64,000 nucleotides of DNA from Ichthyosporea sp. XGB-2017a (taxonomy: Eukaryota > Opisthokonta > Ichthyosporea). Where the stretch lies: positions 47,687 through 111,686 of the forward strand of contig PDIM01000008.1 in assembly GCA_002811675.1 (NCBI GenBank), written 5' to 3'. The translations under genes were made by a program, and so were the position numbers. The notes below the pieces were generated by a model, which was not told the origin of the DNA, did not search any database, and worked only from the letters and a program-made list of their open reading frames with translations. This document shows, piece after piece, positions 26,537 to 37,800 of this stretch. Numbering within the stretch: position 1 is the stretch's first letter; every line of letters begins with the position of its first letter.

Positions 26537-29500
26537 ATGCAGTGCTTCGGTGATTTAAACCGGGGAATGATGAAAAATTCATCCATTTCTACTACACTCT
26601 TTTTCATCTTTTCTCTCCCGCTCCTATTCCTGACAAGCCCAGCCTCTGCTGATTGCGGCCAATCTGATAGTTTTGCCTTCTCCTTGGCTAATCAAGTGCT
26701 CATTCCTGACTATTTTCCTCCTAGAGAAGAACACATCCGTAAAGCTTTGGCTTCAATGAGCCATGGAATGTCAGACGCCGTGTTTGCTACCTGTGCAACT
26801 GGTGGCGAAGCTAATTTCTTGCGCCATTGTCACGATCATGGGCAATGCTATGCCATTGGTGGAATGACTAAGAATGAGTGTGACAATAAGGTCCACGATG
26901 CCTGGTGGCAAGAATGTGAATCAAAGTTTGCCCCGAGTCATTCCTTTGCTAGGAAGGCTCGTGAAATTAGAAGAAAGATATGCACGGAAAAGCGGTGTAA
27001 ATTGTTTCGTAGAAATGTTGCCGAGGAAGGATATGATAACGAAACGACTGCAGTTTCCTCGCATCGACAAAGAAGGTTCCTCAAAAAGATTTTTAAGCCC
27101 ATAGGAGAAGTTATTGACAAAGTGGTTGACAAAGGTAAAAGAGCTGCGAACAAGCTAGTAGTAAAGGTGAAAGAGATAGCTAAACAGGGATATGAAGTCC
27201 TAATAAATGGTATCTCTAAAACATGGACAAGAATTACAGACTGTGCTCAACACTTGGGGTGCAAAGCTATAAAGTTACACATCTTTATAGTGGCCGAGGT
27301 TGCCTTTGACCCTGTTGGTCTGTGTCGAGGTGCATGCAAGGATACGACTAATATCATGAAGAATGTAATTTCCGCCGCAGATGCCACTGACGTCTTTGTT
27401 GAAAAGAATATTCCTGTATTGAATGATTTTACTGTCATTGCTGAAGCAATCAACAAAGGCATAGCTACGTATAATCAAATTGTAAATGCCAAAAACAAAA
27501 TCACGGAAATAGCAAAAACTGTTACTGAGATAGCCAAGGATCCATCTAAAATAGGCGATATTGTGGAAGACATATACTCCGACATGAAAGAAAAAGTGAT
27601 GTCTCAAATTGATGTGATCAAGGATGTTGTAGAGAAGTACACCAAGAAAGAAGTAATTGAGTATGTTACTGAATTTGCCGAAGAAAAGATAGAAGAGCAT
27701 CTTGAGCCTCTATTGGACAAAGCGAATAAGATGGTCAGCATTGAAAGCATTAAGGAGGAAGTCTTTAACAAGTTTATTGTACCGAAAGTTGAAGACATTT
27801 TGGCGAAAACTCTTGACCCTGAGCAGTATGTATCTGGAAAAGTTCTTGACCTTGCCAAAGATACATTTGGTGATGTGGGCGATGCGACTGCAGATGTTTT
27901 TGGTAAACTTTCCCAACAACTTCAGAAAGTGATAAAGGAGCAGAACTTGAAACTCAAGGACGTCAAGCAACTAGTCTTTGATAAGTTCACAGTGCCACAG
28001 CTGAAAGAGCGATCATTCAAGATTTTGGGCAAGGAGATTCCTACCGAAAACATGGATCCAATAGCTCAAGAAGTTTTCCAAAGAACCAAAACCTTTAATG
28101 AAGCAATTGAGGCCATGTATGATCAGTTTGCCAAGGCTGAAGTAGAGACATCGTTTGTCCAGCTTTTTCAGTATGAAATGGATGAAGAGGACAGCGAGTT
28201 CTTTAAGTCAATGGTGATGTATACTGATGTCACATCTTCTTCGTTGAAACAGTACATCATTGACTTTGGCGGGGGAAGTCAGACATTGGCGGTTTACATG
28301 CAAGATATTGCCGAAACCGCTGATCAGGGCATTTACAGCGATTTCAGAGATTATCTGATTAAAGAAAATTGGGATTTTCCGAAGGTTCGTGAGGGACTGT
28401 TTCAATCATATGGCCGCAGTGTCGTTATTGACTTTTATGAAGGCATTTTTGGCCAGCCCCCTGATGATGAGGAAATTGAAGCGGCCAGGTTTGTCATTGT
28501 TGAAGGCTATGAAACTTTATACTCTTACAAACGCCATCTTGTGACTGAATATTTGGAGACTGCGCTAGATGAAGTGACCGCTGACATTCTGTACCGTGAT
28601 ATGCATGGCCATTTTGAGAAGCAGGCATTGTTCAGCAAGATTTTGTATATGGGACAATCCGTGGCTGATATTCGAAATGATTTGATTGGTCAACATGGGG
28701 AGGCGGGTATCCATGAAAATTTCATTGATGTTCTCGGAAGACATGCCACCAATGAGGAACTCGCGATGTACAAGGACAAGTTGAAGAACGAAGGGTGGAG
28801 CATGCGTCTCATTCGTGAAACTCTGGTGGAGACGGAAGCACCCAAAATTTTGAATGACACTTATTTCGAGATTACTAAAAATGAATTGGAATACGACTCT
28901 GCTGAATATCAAATCTGGGAGAAACGCCTAAAGGAGTCTGGGTGGGCTATATCAGAGATAAAAGAAACGTTGATCCTAATGCATTTAAACCAAAATAAGG
29001 ACTATGACTATATTTATGAAACGTTCAATGGATTCATAAACGAAAGACAACCAATGCTTGAATTGCTTGAAAGTACTATGGCTGAGGCAGAGAGTCAGAT
29101 TGCGGCAATGGTGGAGAAATTGAGTGCTATAAGTCAACCGAATGATGATAGTAATGACTGGATTGTGACTGGGGTTAATGTTCAGCTGGAGGCAAATGGA
29201 CCAGGAACAGGGAATCTCATGTTTGGGCATTCTTCTTACGACCAAGGCCATAACAATGTTCTGATTGGTGAGCATTCAAAGTACCCCGAAGGTACAAAGG
29301 GGAGCATCATCGGCGGGTCCGGGAATAGCGTGACGGGAACATATAACTCTATATTCGGGGGGACGTTAAACTCTGCTTCAGGATTCGGTTCTGTGGTCCT
29401 TGGTGGTGTTCGAAACAAAGCCGAAGGACGCTCTACGTGCGTTGTTGGAGGCCTAGAAGGAGTTGCTGGAGGCGATGACAAAGGAGGGCAGACAGATGGC

Positions 29501-29620
29501 AGGTTCAATGTTGTTGTTGGTGGTCACAAGAACTGTAACAATGCTGCATACTCCGTTGTTGCTGGAAGCCTTGGGAAGTGCCCGTCGTATTTTAATCATG
29601 TCTATGGAGTAACAAAGTGA
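26537..29620 (+). CDS. Large secreted PLA2-like / helical / beta-roll protein C
   Basis: This 1,027-residue protein starts at ATG 26537 (A at -3); an ATG pair at 26567/26570 is an alternative that would place the signal peptide at the very N-terminus. The signal region ends near FLTSPASA. Residues about 75-130 carry a secreted phospholipase-A2-like pattern: Cys98-x-x-His101-x-x-Cys104-Tyr105, then CD at 115-116 and Cys127, with sPLA2 spacing, but Gly102 stands where the calcium-binding Asp normally follows the catalytic His. A basic RRFLKKIF patch follows near 178. Residues about 190-550 are long amphipathic helices. Residues about 555-855 hold repeats resembling DUF4214 (for example ENFIDVLGRHATNEELAMYK). 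The last 150 residues form a beta-roll like genes A and B (GGSGNSVTG, GGTLNSASG, NVVVGGHKN), ending VYGVTK. No membrane anchor. I know of no protein with this combination. No introns. Confidence 0.75.
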   Translation: MQCFGDLNRGMMKNSSISTTLFFIFSLPLLFLTSPASADCGQSDSFAFSLANQVLIPDYFPPREEHIRKALASMSHGMSDAVFATCATGGEANFLRHCHDHGQCYAIGGMTKNECDNKVHDAWWQECESKFAPSHSFARKAREIRRKICTEKRCKLFRRNVAEEGYDNETTAVSSHRQRRFLKKIFKPIGEVIDKVVDKGKRAANKLVVKVKEIAKQGYEVLINGISKTWTRITDCAQHLGCKAIKLHIFIVAEVAFDPVGLCRGACKDTTNIMKNVISAADATDVFVEKNIPVLNDFTVIAEAINKGIATYNQIVNAKNKITEIAKTVTEIAKDPSKIGDIVEDIYSDMKEKVMSQIDVIKDVVEKYTKKEVIEYVTEFAEEKIEEHLEPLLDKANKMVSIESIKEEVFNKFIVPKVEDILAKTLDPEQYVSGKVLDLAKDTFGDVGDATADVFGKLSQQLQKVIKEQNLKLKDVKQLVFDKFTVPQLKERSFKILGKEIPTENMDPIAQEVFQRTKTFNEAIEAMYDQFAKAEVETSFVQLFQYEMDEEDSEFFKSMVMYTDVTSSSLKQYIIDFGGGSQTLAVYMQDIAETADQGIYSDFRDYLIKENWDFPKVREGLFQSYGRSVVIDFYEGIFGQPPDDEEIEAARFVIVEGYETLYSYKRHLVTEYLETALDEVTADILYRDMHGHFEKQALFSKILYMGQSVADIRNDLIGQHGEAGIHENFIDVLGRHATNEELAMYKDKLKNEGWSMRLIRETLVETEAPKILNDTYFEITKNELEYDSAEYQIWEKRLKESGWAISEIKETLILMHLNQNKDYDYIYETFNGFINERQPMLELLESTMAEAESQIAAMVEKLSAISQPNDDSNDWIVTGVNVQLEANGPGTGNLMFGHSSYDQGHNNVLIGEHSKYPEGTKGSIIGGSGNSVTGTYNSIFGGTLNSASGFGSVVLGGVRNKAEGRSTCVVGGLEGVAGGDDKGGQTDGRFNVVVGGHKNCNNAAYSVVAGSLGKCPSYFNHVYGVTK

Positions 29621-30166
29621 GAGGTAGGTCGACATTGAAAAATATACTGCAAATAAAGCAAAGTGTGAAACACTTGAGCGTTTTAAAAACTTCTAAATAC
29701 AACCTTTTCTGCCACACATTCGTTTTAATTCAGCTGAGGTAAGGACATAGCTAGCTCATGCATGTAATTAGCTCATCCAGTTAGCTGCTGTTCGGAACTT
29801 TGGGCCGGACATACTCATGCCCACTGCACGTGCATGTCCTGTTTTCCTCTTGTTGGTTTACTTGGGTTGTTTTATTTATTTCATAATAGGCCTCAATCAT
29901 GACCAGGAGCCACCTCTTCTCATTATCATCCATGATATCTGCTTGCTGGTACAATTCGTAAAAAAAGGCACACTGAGCAAATCCGGAAACACATAAATCA
30001 TTTGAGCCATAGTATAGGCACTAAGCTGTAGCCCAAATGCCATTTCGCTTAATTAACATACACAATTAAAGGAAGTGTTGTTTTGTTTATTTATGTGCCT
30101 GAAGTGTTGTTTATTTATGACAGAAATTAACGTCTAGGCTCTAGCTGTGTCACTCGTTCCCCAAGC
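29621..30166. other. Intergenic, 3' side of protein C gene
   Basis: AATAAA occurs near 29651 shortly after the stop. The remainder is AT-rich with no gene recognised. Confidence 0.45.
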
Positions 30167-30497
30167 TTAGGCCTTCAGCAAACGAATAAAGTTGATTTTT
30201 TGATAACTTTTCTGTGCTGTCTGCAGCTCCGCTCTCCGGTCTGCAGGCCTTTGCTGGAAAGTTTGCACTTCCTTCTTCTTCCCATCCGCAGCGGTGTAGT
30301 ACATTAATGGTGTGCCTTTCTTTTCAGAATGGATTCATCTACAACTTTGGCCATACCCTCCCTTTTGACATTGATATCGCAGCCAGGATCCGGGTGGCGA
30401 TACATATCCACCATAAGGTTAACCACATTGATGCCATTTTTGCGGCGGGTGCACTCACGGATAAAACCTACAACGCCTTGGCTGGGAACTGATAGGC
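30167..30497 (-). pseudogene. Possible frameshifted ankyrin-repeat remnant
   Basis: Two overlapping minus-strand frames look coding. The first (30497 to about 30303) contains RRKNGINVVNLMVDM and CDINVKREGMAKVVDE. The second begins near 30315 in another frame with GTPLMYYTAADGKKKEV, which fits the ankyrin start pattern G-TPL-x-x-A-A, and runs to a stop at 30167. A single frameshift would connect them. No start codon or splice sites explain the pair, so a decayed fragment is preferred. The ankyrin assignment rests on one short motif and is weak. Confidence 0.3.
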
Positions 30498-30510
30498 TAT
30501 TTTCTTTGTC

Positions 30511-31898
30511 TTAACTCTTACTACGCTGAAAAGAAAACTTTTTAAATTTAAACCATTCGACAAGGGAGGCAAGAAAACCCACAGATTTCAAATGCCCTCG
30601 TGGGTCGCTACTCATGCACGAGGCCGAAAAAGAAGCCTTGCCCTCTTCATCAGAGAGTCTAAAATCTTGCTTGCACTTGGCGGCTGTGGAATATGCGTGC
30701 CTAGATTGTGGGCCGGAGGGGGGGTTGGATGAGTTGTGGACTTCAATGGAGATTGTGAGCTCGCAGTTGTGTTTGTAAATATGCCGAATAGATGAACTTG
30801 GCAAAATTAGAAAAGCAAAAGAAAATGAAATCATGCTCAATTCCTACACAAAGTAAAAAAGGAAAGAGAAAGAATGAATGCAGCATTCCAAAGGATCCCT
30901 TGCACTGGGCATTATTTTGGTGGTAATTAAGCCATTGCAGCTACTCAAATTACATCACAAATGCATGCATGTAGCTGTGTAGCATGTTGGATGAACAATT
31001 TCCTTGTGAACCCTGCAACGAAATGTAAACATTGGGAATTTATATTATTGACTCATTTCAATTCTCATTCCGTATCGGTGAAAAAGTCACATGCATACTA
31101 CAGGTGAAGTAGCAGTACATAAAGGCCAAAAGGCAGGAGTCCTTTAGCTGACAGCGGGCAAGAGAAAGCCAAATTTGGGGAGGGAGTAATTATGTAGCAG
31201 TGAAGTGAGCATTAGGCTTGATTCATATTGTTTGAAAACTTATGGTTGCAGCAGCAGCTGGCACAAACAGAGAGTAGGCGGATAGAGTGGAAGTGGGCAT
31301 TGGATTTGATACACAGGCTCATTGTTTTAAGAATCCATGGAGGATGGCCAATGGGGGGGCGAGGGTCAGGTGCTAGCATTTCCTCATATGGTATCTGAGC
31401 GGGAGATTCTGGTGACTGGTCCAAGGAAGGGATCTTCGCTAAACCATCGATGGCCCATCTCGGGTACCTGGAGGGGTCCTGTCCTTCCCTGTATAACGTA
31501 CGAGAGATCCGCAATGTTTTTATTTCGATTCATTTATTATTGTGATCCCCCATAGTTATAATTTAGATCATGATGCAGTTTATAACACCTTCACAGGGGA
31601 TAACCACTACGACGTATACGCGACCCAACTGTTTCTGACTAAACCACTTGGAACTCTATCAATCCTGTACTATCAAGATCTGCAAGTATTGCTGGTAGAT
31701 TAGTTGTGTTTGCTTGTGTCTTTGGTGGGTTAAGTGCTGTGTTTATTTTCATTTGGTGTTATCAGAACTACGTGTCAGTGCTGTGCTGTTAAAAGAAGAG
31801 ATTCGTTCAAGTGACTTGTTCAATTTTTTCTTTTCAAAAGAATATTTTTATCTTCTACGTTTCTCCTCTTGTGCTTCTTTTCTTTGAACCATTAAAAC
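30511..31898. other. Intergenic stretch and glutamate synthase 5' flank
   Basis: This is 1.4 kb before the glutamate synthase gene. A 107-codon minus-strand ATG frame (30834-30511) has a short hydrophobic start but no motif and ends in what looks like a pyrimidine-rich acceptor; it was not accepted as a gene. The last 250 bases are T-rich, consistent with a 5' leader. No TATA box was identified. Confidence 0.45.
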
Positions 31899-34800
31899 AT
31901 GGATCGTGGTTTGGCAAACGTTCAGAAGGGTCTATGTGGATACCCAGAGAAAGCTGGGCTGTATGATCCAGGTCTCGAGAAGGACGCATGTGGTGTTGGT
32001 TTTGTGGCGAACATTAAAGGCAAAGCGTCCCACAAAACTCTAAAAGATTCAAAGACTCTATTGTGCCGTATGGCCCATCGTGGGGCTGTTGGTTGTGAAG
32101 CCAACACTGGTGACGGAGCTGGTGTCATGACAGCAATTCCTCACGAGTTTTTCAAAAAGGTAACACAGGGTGTCTTTGAGGAGGAGCTACCTGCCCCTGG
32201 CAAATACGCCGTTGGAAATGTTTTTTTTCATGGAAAAGACGTGAACATTCGTGTCAAGTCTCAGCAGCATGTTGAAAAGATTGCCAAAGAGTGTAGACTT
32301 CACATCATTGGGTGGAGAGATGTTCCAACTGACAATTCTTCAATTGGAGATGGAGCAAAGAGCAAAGAGCCCTTTACCTCTCAGGTGTTTGTAAGGACTG
32401 CCCACCCAGAGGAAAAGGAGTCTTTCACCAAGCTAGTATATATTTTTAAGAAGCAGTGTACAGAAAGAATTCCATATGAAGACTGGTTTTACATTTGTAC
32501 TCTGAACACAAAGACTATAGTGTACAAGGGGCAGCTGACAACCGACCAAGTTTTTGAGTATTTTCCTGATCTTCGAGATGAAGATTTCAAAACTCATTTT
32601 GCCTTGGTCCATAGTCGTTTTTCTACAAATACGTTTCCAAGTTGGGACCGAGCACAACCTTTGCGAGTTTTGGGTCACAATGGCGAAATTAATACAGTAC
32701 GTGGTAATGTAAACTGGATGCGCGCTCGTGAAGGAAGCATGGCAAGCACCTACTTTGGTACAGAGTTGCATAAGGTACTCCCTGTTGTTGAAGGCAATGG
32801 GTCGGATTCTGGGTGCTTTGATAATGCTTTGGAGTTTATGCTTATGAATGAAAGCCGTACCCTTCCCGAGATCATGATGATGTTGGTTCCAGAAGCGTGG
32901 GAGAATGACAAAAACATGGATTCTAAAAAGAAGGCTTTCTATAAGTACAATTCTACCTTCATGGAAGCTTGGGATGGTCCAGCGTTATTTGCCTTCTGTG
33001 ATTCGAGATATATTGGAGCTATTTTGGACAGAAATGGACTTCGTCCTTCGCGTTACTACGTAACCAACGATGATCACATGATTATGGCGAGTGAAGTCGG
33101 GGTGTTGGACATTAAGCCAGAGACGATCATTCAGAAGGGAAGACTACAGCCTGGGAAAATGTTGTTAGTTGATACTGAGAAAGGCATTATTGTAAAAGAT
33201 GAAGTCTTAAAAAAGGAAGTATCAAACAGTCTCCCTTTCGAAGAGTGGCTTGACAAGAATTTGATTACTTTGGATAAACTGTTGAAGGGCACTGGTGCAC
33301 TGAAAGAAGGTGCAATGAAGCTCGATGACTGCTCTGTTGTCGAAGACAAGCGTGTGCAACTTTTCGGTTACAGTGTTGAGCATGTTAATATGCTTATTTT
33401 GCCAATGATTCAAAATGGAAAAGAGGCTTTGGGATCCATGGGCAATGATGCTCCATTGGCGTGCATGTCCAAATTTCCAAAACTTGTTTTCGAATATTTT
33501 AAACAACTTTTTGCCCAAGTTACGAATCCACCCATTGACCCTTTCAGAGAGAAAATTATCATGTCTGCCCGAAGCTGCATTGGACCTCAAGGCAACGTTC
33601 TTTACAATTCGCCTGAACTGGCGGCTAGATTGGAATTAGAAAGCCCTGTTCTGTCTTGCGAGGAACTGTATGCAGTGAAGAACTGCGCCAAATATGACCC
33701 TTCACTAAAAGTGAAAACTATCGACATGACTTTTAATAAGACGGAAGGCGAGTCCGGTCTTTCAAAGTGCTTGGATAGGATATCTGTAGAGGCTATGACG
33801 AGTGTCACTGAGGGGTATAAATACATCATTTTGAGTGACAGAAGTGTCAGTGAAACTAGGGTCCCGGCCCCTTCACTTCTTGCTGTGGGTGCCGTTCATC
33901 AGTACCTGATCCAGGAGAAAGCGCGCTTGAAGGTGGGGTTGATTTTGGAAAGTGGAGAGCCGCGCGAAGTTCATCATATGTGTACTTTACTGGGTTTTGG
34001 TGTCGATGCTGTTTGTCCTTACATGGTATTTGAACTTGTTGCAAAGCTTGGCAGAGAGAATTCTATCTCTGATGCGATTACTGTTCCAGAAATTGTTGCG
34101 AAGTACAAGTCTGCAATCGATATTGGTATCAGGAAGGTAATGGCCAAAATGGGAATTTCAACTCTGCAAAGTTATAAGGGTGCACAGATCTTTGAAGCTG
34201 TGGGTTTAAAGAGCGAAGTTATCGAAAAGTGTTTTACCAGAACAGCTTCTCGTGTAGAGGGAGTCGGGTTCGATGTTCTTGCCTTGGAATGCCTATCTCG
34301 CCATGAACTGGCATATCCACAGCACACCACCGAGCAGATTAAATCTCTTCAGAATCCAGGGGACTATCACTGGGTGGATGGAGGCGAAGAGCACATAAAT
34401 GACCCAGAAGCTATTGCCCAACTGCAAGATGCCGTGCGAATGCAAAATGGTAGCGCCTACGAAAAGTATGCTGCCATTGAGTATGAGAAGACGAAAGCTT
34501 GCACGCTTAGAGGTATGCTCGAATTCAAATATGAAAATGCGACACCCATTCCGCTTGAAGAAGTTGAACCTGCTTCCGAGATTGTGAAGCGCTTTTGTAC
34601 CGGTGCCATGAGTTATGGTTCTATATCGAAAGAGGCACACGAAACGCTTGCGATCGCGATGAATAGACTGCAAGGTAAGAGCAACACTGGGGAAGGTGGC
34701 GAAGACAAGCAGCGGTGGATTCCTCTTGATAATGGCGATAGCAAGCGCTCTGCAATTAAGCAAGTTGCCTCTGGGCGCTTTGGTGTCACTGTGGAATATT

Positions 34801-37800
34801 TGGTCAATTCGGATGAAATTCAAATTAAGATGGCACAGGGAGCTAAACCCGGTGAAGGTGGGGAATTGCCTGGCCACAAAGTAACCAAAGAGATTGCTGA
34901 TACAAGACACTCTACTCCAGGAGTCGGCCTGATTTCTCCCCCACCTCATCACGACATCTATTCCATTGAAGATTTGGCAGAGTTGATTTATGATCTAAAG
35001 GTTGTTAATCCAACGTCACGTATCAGTGTGAAACTAGTTTCAGAAGTCGGTGTTGGAGTGATTGCCTCGGGGGTTGCGAAGGGCCATGCAGATCATATTT
35101 TGATTTCGGGTCATGATGGTGGTACCGGGGCCAGTAGTTGGACTGGTGTAAAGAATGCTGGTTTACCTTGGGAACTTGGCCTAGCGGAAACGCACCAGAC
35201 CTTGGTAATGAACAAACTCAGAGGCAGGGTGGTTATTCAAACGGACGGTCAAATGAGAACTGGTCGCGACGTTGTGATTGCTACAATGCTCGGTGCAGAA
35301 GAGTATGGACTTTCAACCGTTCCTTTAATTGCCATGGGATGTACCATGATGCGAAAATGTCATCTCAATACTTGCCCTGTTGGCATCGCTACTCAGGATC
35401 CAGAATTGAGAAAGAAGTTTAGTGGACAGCCTGAACATGTTGTCAACTTTTTCTTTATGATGGCGGAAGAAGCTAGAGGTATTATGGCTAAACTTGGATT
35501 GAGAACTATTGACGAAATGGTTGGCCGCTGCGATTTGTTGATGAAAAATGAGGCCATAGTTAATCGTAAAACTGCGGGCCTAAAATTGGATTTAATCTTG
35601 CAGCCTGCCACTGAACTTCGTCCCGGGGTTCCCGTTATTTGCTCGGAAAAACAGGACCATGGTTTGGAGCGTCGTTTGGAAGAGAGCTTGAAGAGTCAAG
35701 TGGCGGCCGTTATTGCAAGCAAAAAAGCGTCCGTGATTACGACCGCTATTCAGAATACAGACCGCGTGTTCGGGACCACAACAAGTAACATGGTCACTAA
35801 GCAATATGGCGATAGTGGGTTACCGGATGGTTGTTTACGATTCAAGCTGAAAGGGTCTGCCGGTCAGAGTTTGGGTGCCTTTTTATGTAAAGGGGTTAGC
35901 ATTGAACTTGAAGGTGACTCAAACGACTATGTTGGAAAAGGTCTTTCAGGAGGAGAAATCGTTGTATATCCATCCAAGTATAATGAAGCGTTCGTTCCTA
36001 GAGACAATATTATTGTTGGTAATGTTTGCTTGTATGGCGCCACTAGTGGACGTGCTTTCATTCGAGGAGTAACCGCCGAGCGTTTCTGTGTTCGTAATTC
36101 AGGGGCTATTGCTGTCTGCGAGGGTGTTGGTGATCACGGCTGTGAATACATGACTGGAGGCAGAACTATAGTTTTGGGTAGAACGGGAAGAAACTTTGCT
36201 GCCGGTATGTCTGGTGGGATCGCATATGTTTTGAACGAAAACAAGACATTCGAGAGATTGTGTAACACTGAACTTGTTGACTTGTGCTGTGTAGAAGAAG
36301 AGGAAGAATCTATGTGGTTGAGAGGCCTTGTTCAAGATCACATGAACAAAACCGGCTCGAAAATTGCCGAGGAGCTATTGAATTCCTGGTCGTCTTCTGT
36401 GAAAAAGTTTGTTAAAGTGTATCCACGGGAGTACAAGAAAGTTCTTGAAGCTCAAAAAGAGGCTCAAAAGCAAGCGGAACCTTCTGTATTGAAGGATGTT
36501 ACCACAGAGGAAAATGCCAGTGCCGCCAATGCTGCAAACTCTACTGCCGGACTTGAGGATATTGAAGATACTATCGCTGACAAAGACATGGAAGCCAGGG
36601 CTGAAGCTCGTGCAAAGAGTCTTGACAAACTTCGTGGGTTCATGAAATATAAACGCAAGGCTGATGGCTACAGAAATCCGAAAGCCAGAATTGGTGACTT
36701 CAATGAAATTTCTCGAAGACACAAGATCCCGGAATTGAGAACTCAAGCTGCTCGCTGTATGGATTGTGGTGTTCCATTCTGTCAGTCGGCGAACGGGTGT
36801 CCTTTGGGTAATATTATTCCCAAATGGAATGACCTTGTCTTCAAGGAACGGTGGGAAGAAGCCCTTAACCGTTTGCTATTGACCAACAACTTTCCTGAAT
36901 TCACCGGCCGAGTGTGTCCTGCTCCCTGTGAAGGCGCATGTACTCTCGGAATCAACGCCCCCGCCGTTTCTATAAAGAGCATTGAGTGCGCTATTATTGA
37001 TAAAGGGTTTGAAAAGGGTTGGATTGTGCCAAAGCCTCCCAAGGTTCGCACAGATAAGAAAATTGCCATTGTTGGAAGTGGACCTGCCGGACTTGCAGCT
37101 GCAGACATGTTGAATCGATGCGGTCATAATGTGACAGTGTATGAAAGAAACGACCGTGTTGGCGGTTTATTGATGTATGGAATTCCTAATATGAAATTGG
37201 ACAAGAAAATCGTCGAAAGACGTGTGAATCTTCTGGCGGATGAGGGTATTAAGTTCGTGACCAATACTGAAATTGGAAGGGATCTTAGCTGTGATGATGC
37301 ACTGAAGGCGAATGACATTTTGCTTCTCGCATGTGGAGCGACATGGCCTCGCGATTTGCCAATTCCTGGCCGCAACCTGGATGGTATTCATTTTGCTATG
37401 AACTACTTGGAGCCCAATACCAAGAAAGTGATGGATCCAGAAGATACTAAAACTTACATCAATGCCAAGGACAAGAACGTAGTTGTTATCGGCGGTGGGG
37501 ATACAGGTAATGATTGCATTGGAACTGCCATTAGGCAAGGGGCAAAGAGTATTATAACATTTGAGATTCTTCCACAACCTCCGGAAGAGCGTAGTGCAGG
37601 TAATCCATGGCCTACCTGGCCCAAAATCTTCCGCGTGGACTATGGGCACGAAGAAGTTCAAGTTAAAATGGGATATGACCCAAGGAGATATTCCACCTGT
37701 AGCAAGAAGTTTATAGGGGACGAAAACGGAAACGTAAAAGCTATCGAGACTATTCAGGTTCGCTGGGATAAAGATGAACATGGCCGTTGGAAGATGGTGG

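Noticed and set aside
21873-29620. Bacterial contamination as the source of the beta-roll genes
   Set aside because: TATA-type elements, eukaryotic spacing, signal peptides without bacterial anchors, and flanking eukaryotic genes on the same sequence argue against it. The N gap between B and C leaves a small chance of mis-joining, but A and B are linked to the furin-like gene without a gap.
30511-30834. 107-codon minus-strand frame with a hydrophobic start
   Set aside because: The hydrophobic stretch is short, composition is unlike a secreted protein, and its 3' end resembles an intron acceptor tract rather than coding sequence.
31212-31555. Opposing 100- and 72-codon frames before glutamate synthase
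   Set aside because: No motif on either strand, and non-ATG or weak starts; probably leader or intergenic sequence.
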